Shown: positions 1 to 10,900 of the stretch, piece by piece
How the letters are laid out: every line of letters begins with the position of its first letter
Numbering within the stretch: position 1 is the stretch's first letter
From: Stratiolaelaps scimitus
Lineage: Eukaryota; Arthropoda; Arachnida; Mesostigmata; Laelapidae
NCBI GenBank assembly: GCA_019614645.1
Contig: JABWDB010000019.1
Coordinates: forward strand, 294,501 to 358,500
Length of the DNA: 64,000 nucleotides
Direction: 5' to 3'
Notes under the pieces: generated by a model
Seen by the model: only the letters and a program-made list of their open reading frames with translations
Told to the model about the DNA's origin: nothing
The model's database searches: none
Program-made: the position numbers and the translations under genes

Positions 1-120
1 GAGTAGACACCTAGGTGCGTGTGTTCGATCCCCAGGATCGGTCTTTGTTTTGCGCTTAGGGGTCGGTCTTACAAAGCAATGCAAAAAGCAATTCCGTCGA
101 CGTTCAAGTCGTTGGCTGAA
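1..120 (+). repeat. Possible tRNA-derived SINE fragment at the window edge
   Basis: A B-box-like element (GTTCGATCCCC, about 27-37) is followed by unrelated-looking sequence and, at about 110-120, by a GGCTGAAAGTCA element. Similar wording (GGCTGAGAGTCAGCCCGG and GGCTGTAGGTCAGCCCGG) occurs near 26084 and 1546. This could be a second SINE-like family, with the head cut by the window edge. The similarity is short, so this is a tentative call. Confidence 0.25.
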
Positions 121-663
121 AGTCACCACTAAAAAAAAATAATATATAGATATATATAATATAGGTTTCTTACACTACTTATCAAATGAATGGGAAAACT
201 CTCATTGGATCCGGTAGGTCGGGTTACGCCATTAGACAAATACCACAGCGTTCGCATGGCAGACGAGTCGGCGAGCTCACAGACTTTGTGGGGGGGAAAA
301 ACCTCGATCTATGTATAAGCCAGAGGATCAAGAGACACGGCATAAAATAGAAAGTTCAGCCAATTGTCCCAGTAGTATCTGAACGTCTAAACAGTGGACG
401 GTTTTGGCCATTCAAATGCCTATATAGAGTAACTATCATGACATCAGCTACATGTTATCAAGTGACGGTGAGATTAAATGCTGACCTTACGAAAATGAAT
501 TTGACATCGGACAGGGAATAAAGCGCTGGTATTGCCGTACATACAAATATCTCGAATGAATATTATTAATTTATAATTCATTAATTTTAATTAATTAATA
601 TTAATAATTCAATGCTTATCGCAAATAGACTTTATACCCTTGCGAAGTTTACTGAACCCGAAA

Positions 664-710
<47 letters not shown>

Positions 711-867
711 CGAAATAATGGTGTTAATAAAAGAAAAATAAATATATACAGCGTAATGAACACGAACCCTATGAAATTCTGTGGTGAAAGGTCTCGACGT
801 CTTCTGCCTCTAAACAACTCGACACAATGATCCATAAAATACAAAATCGCACAAATAAAAATCTGGA
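121..867. other. AT-rich non-coding stretch with a (TA)n tract
   Basis: No open frame here resembles a protein. The stretch includes a pure (TA)n run at about 666-706. The 70-residue frame on the minus strand across it is a by-product of the repeat, with poly-Tyr/Ile sequence. Confidence 0.6.
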
Positions 868-1056
868 GATCATCAAACCTAAGGGCTATGCGGTTATTGC
901 CTAACTAAGGCGCCCAAGAGGGCTTGGGCTCCCGGTGGAGAGAGCCTTGTTCTCATCTACAATAGGTTGATCATACCGCTGGTTCGTGTCCCGTGACATA
1001 GTGACACACGAAGAACGTAATCATTACATGCAGTTCCATTAATAGACCTATAAAAT
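868..1056 (+). repeat. SINE-like element, copy 1 (tRNA B box plus shared 3' tail)
   Basis: The B-box-like GGTTCGTGTCCCG lies at about 981-993 and a tail TGCAGTTCCATTAATAGACC begins at about 1029. The order and spacing match copies at 17180-17275, 25863-25952 and, on the minus strand, 41491-41560. The upstream part (868-974) has tRNA-like wording, but no A box could be fixed. The element is diverged from the other copies, so it looks old. The assignment as a SINE (pol III retroposon) is an inference from the B box, the common 3' tail and dispersal. Confidence 0.5.
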
Positions 1057-1450
1057 AGTTAATACCGTCAAGTAGTGATGGAATCTCTATGTGGGGCAGT
1101 GGTTACAAAATGAGAACGAGTCGTAACGGTCGATGTTCTCCAGAACGATGCTCCAGAACCGAGCAACTTTTCCGCAGATACGACATCCATACGATAACCA
1201 AGCCGTGTTAAGTTACTCTACGTTACTAATTTTTGAAATGGTCAATGGACGTACATTAGTTTCCCAACAAATATAATAATTAGAAGGTCGATTCGTCGAG
1301 GCACTGAATTTGTGAGACCCTTTGCCTAAAATGAGTCTAACTGCCAATGTCCGCGTATATATATATTGTTATATCGGCTATCTGGGGCTTGCTTTCATAA
1401 GAGATCAGGCAGCTGACCTCCGCTAACTGTATGTCACGCAGAGTCAACAA

Positions 1451-1520
1451 TGGTGTAAATCTTTGTATAAATGTATATATATGTATATATATATATGCAT
1501 TTATACAAAGATTTACACCA
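1451..1520. repeat. Perfect inverted repeat (70-nt hairpin)
   Basis: The left arm at 1451-1473 and the right arm at 1498-1520 are exact reverse complements over 23 bases. The centre is made of alternating TA, so pairing can continue almost to the loop. No terminal duplication or coding sequence is visible. It could be a cruciform-prone TA-centred palindrome, a tiny MITE-like element or a hairpin transcript precursor. Confidence 0.75.
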
Positions 1521-2226
1521 GTGTTACCAGCGTGGGCGTTAAATTTTGGCTGTAGGTCAGCCCGGAAAATGTATATATATATATGTGTGTGTGTGTTCTT
1601 GGCCTATACTTCAAACCGAAATTCGAAATTGCCGTCTAGAAGACAAATATTTCTACTTTTTTTTATAAAACCTCAAATTAATTTTCTTGTCGTGGTGTAT
1701 AATATCACAATCACCCTTGCATGATACGTGTCTCAAGGCATGTGCTGCAATAGATAAGCGAATCAATTAATAATTACCTACAAACATCAAGTAATATCAC
1801 TGCGCTATGTTTTTAGCCTAAACATGTGGGTGGATTAGGATCAGTGAAGTTTAACTTATTATTTTGACTGTTTCCAACATAGCCATATTCACAAAGCCAG
1901 CGATATGGCTTATGACAGTTGAAATAGCATTGCGCCATTCGTGTTTTCATCACAGTGCTGACGTGGATAGGGACCTTATCGTGGGAATCCACAGATTACT
2001 CAGTGGCTTGTTGCTGCATCAAAAATGTAGGCCTTTAATATTTTTAACGCGTGCGCCTTAGCTCGGATTATTTATGCTTCAACAATGAATCAACATTACA
2101 ACGGGAACTCTTCAGAGCGAAAAGTCCAGAAATATTCGATACAATTATCGATCTATACCGTTCCCTAACGCTTGTTGCTTTCTCAATTTTTTTGCTGTGT
2201 TCGTATGCCACATCTGTCTAATTACA
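1521..2226. other. Non-coding sequence upstream of the bHLH gene
   Basis: No supported coding sequence. The stretch ends in a good acceptor (pyrimidine-rich, then TTACAG at about 2222-2227), which suggests that it is an intron or upstream region of the bHLH gene. No promoter motif could be fixed. Confidence 0.4.
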
Positions 2227-2269
2227 GGGTCCACCCATCTCGAATCTGCGCTAACCTCAACGAAGCATC

Positions 2270-2611
2270 ATGTATATGGAGGAAGGCTCTGCATCGGGGA
2301 TGGTTGCTGTCTCCGTGGGATCTGTCGGCGCCCTCCAATGTGCCGTCAGTTCGACGACGCGGACGACAGCCTCGACGCGACGAACGTCGTCGGCACGTGA
2401 TGACAAACGCCGTCGGCGCAGAGCGACACAGAAATACCGTCTCGCGCACGCCACCCGCGAACGCATTCGGGTCGAAGCGTTCAATCTCGCCTTTGCCAAA
2501 CTTCGTGCCCTTCTGCCGACACTGCCACCCGATAAGAAGCTCTCGAAGATCGAAATCCTTCGTCTAGCCATCTGCTACATCAACTATCTCAAACACGTAC
2601 TCTACACGTGA
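2270..2611 (+). CDS. NHLH: NHLH/HLH4C-type bHLH transcription factor
   Basis: The 113-residue protein carries a basic helix-loop-helix domain in its C-terminal half, and the protein ends directly after helix 2. The basic region ([13 protein letters not shown], about residues 60-72), helix 1 ([14 protein letters not shown]) and helix 2 ([18 protein letters not shown]) are nearly invariant in the NHLH1/NHLH2, insect HLH4C and worm hlh-15 group. These are nuclear, mostly neuronal, E-box-binding factors that act as dimers with class I bHLH proteins. The Arg-rich stretch just before the domain ([11 protein letters not shown]) is also typical. I chose the start at 2270 because the frame is closed by TAA at 2252-2254 and an intron acceptor ends near 2227. 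A 5' UTR intron and a single coding exon are therefore likely, as in many family members. The N-terminal part (Ser/Thr/Val-rich) is not conserved. Family membership is secure; exact orthology is inferred. Confidence 0.9.
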   Translation: MYMEEGSASGMVAVSVGSVGALQCAVSSTTRTTASTRRTSSARDDKRRRRRATQKYRLAHATRERIRVEAFNLAFAKLRALLPTLPPDKKLSKIEILRLAICYINYLKHVLYT

Positions 2612-3741
2612 AGTGCGATTGGGAGGGGGAAATCCACCGTGATATTGTGCACGTACCATTGACATGGTGGTGCCTGAGTAGCATATCGCTGTCGGCGTTT
2701 TTTTTCTCTTTATTTCGGTTAGAGGTCTACTACGTACTGGCCGAGTCGGGCAAGAAAGTCGAATATTAACTGCAGTGCATATTCTCTTTCGGTTATTTAT
2801 GACAGTGAAAATGGGTATAGAGATATCAGGTGTGGTGATCGTTTGAGTTGAAAGCCAGGAAATATACAAAAGAGAATTGTGCTCGGATATTAGATACAAT
2901 GTATAATAAGTAACGCCTGCAGGCAAAAAAAAAACGAAAAATCTGCAATAGCGGATGCACCACCGATCGTCAACGACACACCTGTCTCTAAGAGCGCTTG
3001 AACAATTGGCAGAACTGCGCTTGTGATTTAGTATTAAATCAAGATTCTATACAGTTATAGGGTTGATTTCGAAACCAGGGCTAAATGGTATTATGTATTA
3101 TAGCATGACGGTCGAATGGATAATCCGGTTGTCTGGTGAGCAGCATCCTGTCAAACAACACGAGTCCTCATACGACTGGATCTGTGTCAGTTGTATCACT
3201 GCGAGGCAGCTGTAGTTTCTACGAGGCAGATGTGCAGAGAAAGAGATTGCAGCACAGTTTTGATTACACGATAATAACACTATAGTTTTACCCCAGTTAC
3301 TGCGATTTAGTTAGAAAGCTAACGACAAAAAGCGGGATAAGATATCGTCCGAACTTATTTTCGATTCTAAATACTGGCAACCATCTGTTTATGTTTGCTG
3401 TTTAATATTGTGGTGTAATATATGTTGAGTGATATTTATGAAAAACAAGATTTTTTGTTGTAGAACGGAATAGTCGAATGGTCATACCACTCCCTTCGAA
3501 ATGGAGAACTCTTACAAGAGACACCACATGCGCATTCATTGTGGTACCCCGCTCGAATTGTCCGTAATGAGTAGGTGCAGCTGTAAATAAATAAGCCGAA
3601 GGCGGAGCGAATTTGTTGGCTTGGGATATTCAATGATGTATGATAAACCATTAGGCATACGTATTGAATGGGACATATTCAGAAGGCTCAAATGTATAAT
3701 ATAAATAATAATATATACGAAATATCAGTCTGATACTAACG

Positions 3742-3776
<35 letters not shown>

Positions 3777-3954
3777 AAGCATGTATGTACGCTCAATAAA
3801 GAGAGCTTATCTATACACAATTATCGCTGATATCAAGTTCTGTTGTCTTTTGAATATAGTGTTTCGCTTAAAAGTAATCTTTCTTTCACTCTAGGTCGAA
3901 CATCGATTATGATTGTGAGTCTTAAAATATACAATAATTAGAAAAGTTGTTAGG
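2612..3954. other. 3' flank of the bHLH gene and intergenic DNA
   Basis: Probably holds the 3' UTR of the bHLH gene, but no convincing AATAAA follows the stop within about 300 bases. A (TA)n tract lies at about 3744-3774. No other gene is seen. Confidence 0.4.
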
Positions 3955-4224
3955 GACGGGGTCAGGCCGTGGCCGTCGTGGTCACCCCCGAGGGAGGCGA
4001 TGGCTGGCACTGCCTCTCTGCCTCTGCACAGCGAGGGAAAGGTGCTGCGGAACGAAGGATCCCGCGCGCTTGTCCCCAGCGGTGCGGATCAGTCTGTGAT
4101 AGACCCCTTCGAGGAAGTTGGCAGTGAGAGGGTCGTGGCCGTCGAGGGTTTCGAAGGCGGGAGGGGAGAAGAGGTGAATTGCCTGGACGGAGCCCGATTT
4201 CCATAGCTTGGCCCGCTTATTCAA
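3955..4224 (-). other. GC-rich patch with open frames on both strands, unrecognised
   Basis: A sharply bounded GC-rich stretch in AT-rich surroundings. On the minus strand, an 80-codon frame starts at 4224 and has ordinary globular composition (for example AFETLDGHDPLTANFLEGVY). On the plus strand, a 68-codon frame runs 4000-4206. The composition jump suggests inserted sequence such as an exon of a transposon or a retrocopy fragment. I do not recognise the family, and no splice signals or catalytic motif could be assigned. Confidence 0.3.
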
Positions 4225-4993
4225 CCTCTTAGTACGCGAAATAACAGCACTACCGGCACCGGGAGAGTTCGTAACCCTTCACTAAGGTGTTTATCTCCTT
4301 TGGTAAAAGCAACAACAGCTGGAGAAGGTAGACCAGCCGTTGGTCTTGCGATTGTTCCTATCCTTACAGGGTATACTGTTCGAAAACTCCAACCGACTTC
4401 AAACTACTCGTCAGTGGCTGCTCACTAACGAAATCTCGTATTTATGATACAAACAGCAGCAACAATCACAATCAATATGTGAGACAAAATAAAACTGAGT
4501 GTTGTGATGTAACAGCAGTCAAATCATCGCAGGCAATTACGACTGGCTGCTCTCAGATAACCGTAGTAGCATAAAAAAGTCCGTGAAGGGTCCCGGTCTT
4601 CGTATGCTATTTCACAGTGAAGGGAAATATTTCGGAGTATTTTGCAGTAATAGGAATTCGTTTTATTTTTTGAGAAGGTTTGAAGGTCTATCACGCGCCA
4701 GACCATGAGCTTAACTCTTGCGTAATTGAAAGGCGTATCCAACAACAGATGCCCTATGCCGGCCGTCAGATTGGATAGGTTCTGCTATAAACAAGCTGAA
4801 TATCACTTGTGGTCGGGCTGACGTATGTGTGCCGAGAAGTATTTTATGCGAGAAGGTGTTCTTAACTCCTAGAGCGGGATCTGGGAACGGTACTAAGTAC
4901 AATGAAGTACACACACTTTCGGGTCCAAACATGCTCGTATGATCAATGAATGAAATTACTATGCGATCACTGTTATAACGGAGTACAAACGTC

Positions 4994-5065
4994 GGCTCGT
5001 TGGTCTAGGGGTATGATTCTCGCTTTGGGTGCGAGAGGTCCCGGGTTCAAATCCCGGACGAGCCC
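4994..5065 (+). tRNA. tRNA-Pro-UGG: tRNA-Pro (anticodon UGG)
   Basis: A 72-nt cloverleaf. The 7-bp acceptor stem pairs GGCTCGT with ACGAGCC, the anticodon stem pairs TCTCGC with GCGAGA around the loop TTTGGGT (anticodon TGG), and the T arm pairs CCGGG with CCCGG around TTCAAAT. The B box GGTTCAAATCC is canonical and the discriminator base is C, as expected for proline. There is no intron and no encoded CCA. A T-rich pol III terminator (TATTTTTCTTTTTT) follows about 5 bases downstream. It looks functional. It is identical to the tRNA at 13805-13876 except at the wobble base. Confidence 0.97.
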
Positions 5066-7982
5066 AGTGTATTTTTCTTTTTTATAGTTAGCATCCGTTG
5101 GGAAAAATCAATACACTCCTTAGTGCTCTTGCCAGATGATCACATAATCACATAAAAAGGCTTCGCTATCGTCTAACTTAAGCCTATGTTTGAGCCATAG
5201 TGGGACTTCAATCAATGTAGCTCTGTGTAAACGTGAAACGAATTTACCGAAATTGATTTATCGCCTTCGTCAAGTACAGTCAAGGAACGATTTTTAGGAT
5301 ATACTGTTTCGAGTTGTAAATCTAATAAGTCATTTAGGACCGCATTTAGGACAAGGAATTATCCGGCCACGCTCAAATCTATAATGCTCTACATTGATTC
5401 GAAATTTAGGCATTTCCAGTAGCTGCACCGCACGTTGTTCAATGTACATATTACCACTAACGGCGGATGTGAACGTTAAACGGCTTTACCACGAACAGAA
5501 CACAAGCCACAGGTCCATATTGTGGACACCAATTGCTTGGCACCGCATCTCTCGATGTCATTCATCTCCTAACGGCAGTAGGCAAAACGCGCGTACTGTC
5601 AAATGGTTGAATTTCGTGGCATTGCGAGATATCAGGCTGTAACGGAAGTGTTCTGTTTGTTGACAGATAACCTTCCATTTTTAGTAAACCTTATTTGAAA
5701 AGTGTTCCTTCTCATGAGTTCGAGTCATAGCTGTGCACCCACCAGTAACTGCACGAAATGCACGATATCATACATACAAAATGAGCAGCTAGTTGCTGTT
5801 CAATTGGAAAACAATAAATAGGTTTGCAGTTACTAATTATGATTACCTAGAAATCATGCAGGCAAATGTGAACCAACTTTTCGCTGCAACTGCACAGGAA
5901 CCTTTTAATCACCACCCCATATACGGAGAAAATCTAGAGAGTACTTACGCATCCCGGTAATCTCTTATAAAATGGCTGATGAGATTTGGTTTTCGTATTT
6001 CGATACAGCGGTCGAGTGAAGGCCGAGAAAGCTGGTCACATTAAGATGGTTAGGAATTTTTTTTACCGTTGGCCATAGTATCGCCAAAAATCGTTTGTGG
6101 CGATCCAGCGTGGTTGGGGAGGGGGATTTAGCAAGACTATCTCTCTTCCTCTAATAATAATGTTGGAACAGCTAATAGTACTTTTTTGAAAGCCGCATTA
6201 AGATCTTCCAAATAGAGGAAAACATACGAGGTTGCCGCGAAATTTAGTAAGTTCAACACTGTTCGAAGTGATCCTAGTCAATGTTGATGCAACAACTCCT
6301 TCTCCGGAAGGTTTCTTTTCAGTCTGTGATAGCTGTGACTATACTGATCATCGCCCCCCTCTCCCCCCGTGAGCTTTTTCCGATTAGTTTACGAACTTTG
6401 AATCGTAGATCGACGTAAAATCTCTACGAATGGTGGTGTTTGGAGTAAATGTTGTAGTAAACAACAAATCTGTGCAAAAGTCGTGTACGCCACAACATTA
6501 ATTTAAGAACATTAATACCACAACATTAATTTAAGAACAAAAAGGTTATACCGAACTTGCGATTTTGGTGGTCGTTGTTGTCGCGAATGACTCCTCTTCA
6601 TGAGGTGGAGTACAACCGAACTATTATATATATGCATATATATATACATTTTTTTTTGTGGGGTTTTTAATCTAATGTTTTATATTGTATACATGATGCC
6701 AGGACGCTGGCCTCGATGCGTTCGTGGTCAGGATGATGAAGTTCACAGCCATTCACAGGTACAGGCGTTGCGGTTCCGCATACAGGTGGGCCACTTACAT
6801 TAACTAAGTAATGAAGCTATTTAATCAAGTTAGATTAAACAATTAATAGTGGTCGTTCCTCAAGACAAGTGAAACATAAATACGTTACGCATTGACGGGG
6901 TGTCGAACACATTTTGAAACGATTATATGCGGCAGAATCGTGGACGAGTTGAACTGTTGCTGCTATGCTGGATAATAGAGTTGCAGCTAGGTCCTTCTAT
7001 TATTATCATGAGGTAATCACACTCGTTTAAATCATGATACTAATGGCTAACTAGATAGGCATTAATCGAAGCGGATGTATGGGACTCCTGTGGTGCGTAT
7101 AAGAGCAGTGGAACTTGCGAGTGCAACTGAGTGCACTGCCTGTCCGCTTAATCCTCTCCGGAAGGCGAAAGTCATTAAAGGTCAGTGTATACAAGGGTCA
7201 CCTGAGCATTCTCCTGACTCCATCAGAGGGTGATTTTCTCCTTCATTAAAATCTACTAAATTTATACTGTGCGTGAGACATGCATCACAATAATAATAAT
7301 AACATAATAAGAATAAGGATATATAAATCAATTAAATGATACAAATATGTAGAAAGTATGAACGACGATAATGGGAAGCATTTAACAATGGGTGCCAGAC
7401 CGCCAAGAGTACTCAGTTGAAAATGTCCAATGCGTTCCGAGTTCCTTTCTCAAGGAATTCCCATTTATTGGATTTGTAGAATCTGCACAACATGGGCTCC
7501 TACTAATTGAAAACAAACCTGTCTTTTATGGGACGATCCCGGCTCCGGTAACATAGATCTGTCTAGAGCACACCTATACAATAACACTTTGAATGAAACA
7601 CACACGTTCAACGTATGTCTGTGCTAGTAATTAGCTTTAAACACGTGCTCTTTCTAACACTGTCAATTGGGCTACTTTCAATTGTAACGCGGCAGTTTTG
7701 CGCTTAAGGAAAATAAATAAGAAAAGGCTTAGGAAAAGACTTACGTCAAAGGAAAATAAATAACTAAACAAATAAATAAACACTCCCAAACAAGCGGAGC
7801 GTTGACATCCTCTGCTCTTCGCAATCAACAGATTGCTTACAACGCTTTATAAGTATGAACTGGATGAATTCTCGTGTATCACGGTAGTTCGTAGTATTCT
7901 CTATTTTGATCTTGTTATTTTGCCAAGAGTAGATCCGTGTCCATTTTTATGGTGACACCAGCTGTTGCGATTTCACTGGTCC
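5066..7982. other. Intergenic DNA between tRNA-Pro and the ENT gene
   Basis: No recognised gene. The few open frames are short, without motifs or splice support. The region includes a short TA-rich tract near 6626-6650 and the presumed 3' UTR of the minus-strand ENT gene just below 7983, where no clear polyadenylation signal could be fixed. Confidence 0.45.
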
Positions 7983-10900
7983 TCACTTAACAAGATTCAC
8001 TAAGCCAAGTGACGATATGGCGCCGAGACACAATCCCAGTCCTAAGAAGAGAGCTGATAACGAACCGGCAACTTCCTCGTATTCGGTGCTCGACGACCTG
8101 TGAACAGTGGCAACAGAGGTGGTATCGGTAAGTGCGTCTACGAGCCGCGAGAAGTCAATAGAGTCCTGCTATTTGGAGATTTTAGCCTTTGACCATTTCT
8201 GGAGAGTGATCGACACTAGATGCTAGCGATATTTACACTGATTCGATGGCGGAAATGCGCCCGAGACCAAATCATCAACACCAGTTGAGACATCTGGCTG
8301 CCGTATCAAGCGTGTTCACAATTCGAACAGTTGTCCTGGTGGTGCAGTTTAGCGATTGTCAACTCTATGGAACCCTAACGCCAACGTCCGTCCACCCGTT
8401 AAGAAGTAACATGTTCAGATCAGTACGAGATGAAGCCAGAGGGATGGATATGCGCCGAAGCGCCTATCCTAGCTCTATCGATTAGCTAATGCTCAGTAAG
8501 ATGTTGATGGCAAAGTTCGCCTTGTATCGTGACATACTTGCAAGCGTAGACCATGACGAGATTTGTCGCGTAGCCATTGGTGAACGCAAACAGCGCGATG
8601 ATTAAGATATACTGCCAGTCATACGGGAACCATATAGGCAGGGTTCGATGTGGAGATGGCGCGTTGCATAGCAGAAGCAATGGAATAAAGGCAATCCGGA
8701 GTACGCAGAACGCTAAGATCCACCGACGTCCCTTTGGTGGCTGTAGCAGCAAAAAATGTACATGGTTATTACATTAGATAATAAATGGTCTTCTTCTGGA
8801 TCGGCAATTGTCCTCTTTTGTAAATCACTATAAGTATGTTTTACACACATACGTATATGAGATGACCTCATCGGCATACAGAAAAGAACCAAATAACAAT
8901 AGGATATTATTGCTTGTAAGAGTATGTAGGTACGCATAACTGGGTGATTATTAATCACCTAAATGCTTACGTACATATTTCGATCCCCGGTATACTTACT
9001 TCCACAATTTTACTATAACTAATAATAAAAAAGGCCATATACACCGCCTACTGACGTACGTAGGCGTCGCCAGTCGGTCAGGTAGGCGAGTACGGACGTC
9101 TACTATTATTAGTACTATTTTCCCCTTTTTATTTCGTCATTGCTGACTCTCGGCTGACTTTCGATTTGCCTTAGCAGAGAAGTCTCGGTACGACACGGTG
9201 GTTTCGCCGAGGCTTTGCTTCAGCGACCTACCATTATTATTGATGCTACTGCGGCCACTACTACAAATACTACTAATACACTTGGCATGGCATCCATATT
9301 TGTCTAGCCAACTGTAGTCGCTGGAAGTGGAACGTAGTTTGACTACTCGAAAGAGATAATCAATTTGGATTATTTTCAAGGGTGTTGCAAATACGTACAA
9401 TTGGAATATAGCTGGCAGCGACTCGACCAAGAACACTGACGATGTTAAAGTTCAGGAAGCAGGCTAACGGCAAGAAGAATGTTGCTGAAATAGGAAAATC
9501 AACAGAGGTCGGGTCAACAGGGCCAGGAAGTTTTTAGTCATTTGCAAGCAAACATATACGAACAATCTGTAGTGGCGTGGCATGTATGGTATGAGTTAAG
9601 TGAAAAAAATCATCTATGTGGAGAGAGATAATCTGACCACCGACTTACTATGAATGTTTGACATATGCCAGATGCCTCTATCTATAATAAATAAATCGAA
9701 AATAACTTTAATCATAAGAATATAATACTAAGCTGAAACACTTACTTGCGAGGGATGTTTTACTTTCAGCAGCCTGTGACTTTACGGGCGTACAGAGCGT
9801 TGGAAAAGCGCCAATCGTCACCCAGTAGATAACCACGACACCAACGTAAAATTCCCAACCCTCATGGAAAATCCGTAAGTAGGGCACGCTCGCGTCTGTC
9901 CGTTGGCGATGACGCACAATTCCGGTATTCTCAGCGGCTGACACTTGTCGTGAAAGGTAGAAATGGGTGAAGTCCTGCAACGGGAGTTAATGACAGGTGA
10001 TTCATCTCCATAATCGTGTGCAATCCAGCTCGACAAAACGATTTTTCCCCAACCAAAACGAGGCAATCGGGTACAGTACTGCACTCAAATGTTTCGAAAC
10101 AAAATTTTTCCAGTGCCGCGCGACGCTAGCTCAGCAGATCTCGTCGCTGCTGTAACAACCGAAATTGATGTAGACATCACGAAACGTAGATGAACCTTGA
10201 ACATATCAATTCTAACAAGCAAGCCAACTAGGGAGCTGTTATTTTCACTATGGCTTTGTCGTATAGTGCATTTCGTGCTTCTTCTGCTGGTCGCAGAACA
10301 ACGGGACAACGTTACGAATTGGAGATACTTGTGATCACATGCGAAAAATGCAACCAAGCCATCCCGGTCGAATTTACCATCTTGAGAACAATCATGAAGC
10401 ACACGAGGCAGACGATCAGGAAGACAACGGCCAGCAAGAAATACAGCAGGCCGGCTGTTTGTGCGCTCGAGCCGAGAAGGAGGACGCCGATCTGGCACAA
10501 CGTCGCAAAGATTCCGCCCGCTCCTTGGCCGTACGTATTCGATACCATGTAGCGCTGAGGTAGACATCCAGCCAGGCCGGTACCGCCGCCCTGAAGGACT
10601 CCGCAGAACACTGCATTGATAGGGAAAATAGCAAGCATGTTATGTAACACGTTACATCGCGGATATTAGCAATGCCCGACGTAGCCACCCCAAGTAACAA
10701 CACATCCGGGGACAAGAAAAAATGAACGAATAAAGAGAAAAGACGTTCGAAGTACAGGGAATGGTAAGTGGTGATGGTGGTGCCTATTAATATGCTCCTG
10801 ACTGAAAAACGGATCGATGAAATGTTAGTAACGGCCAACCGCGACACCTTTCGTCGAACCCGTTGACGAACATGAGAGCTATTGGAGCGATGGCACCGCA

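Noticed and set aside
2222..2571. Minus-strand and alternative plus-strand frames over the bHLH gene
   Set aside because: Only the frame at 2270-2611 encodes the conserved bHLH domain; the others are shadows.
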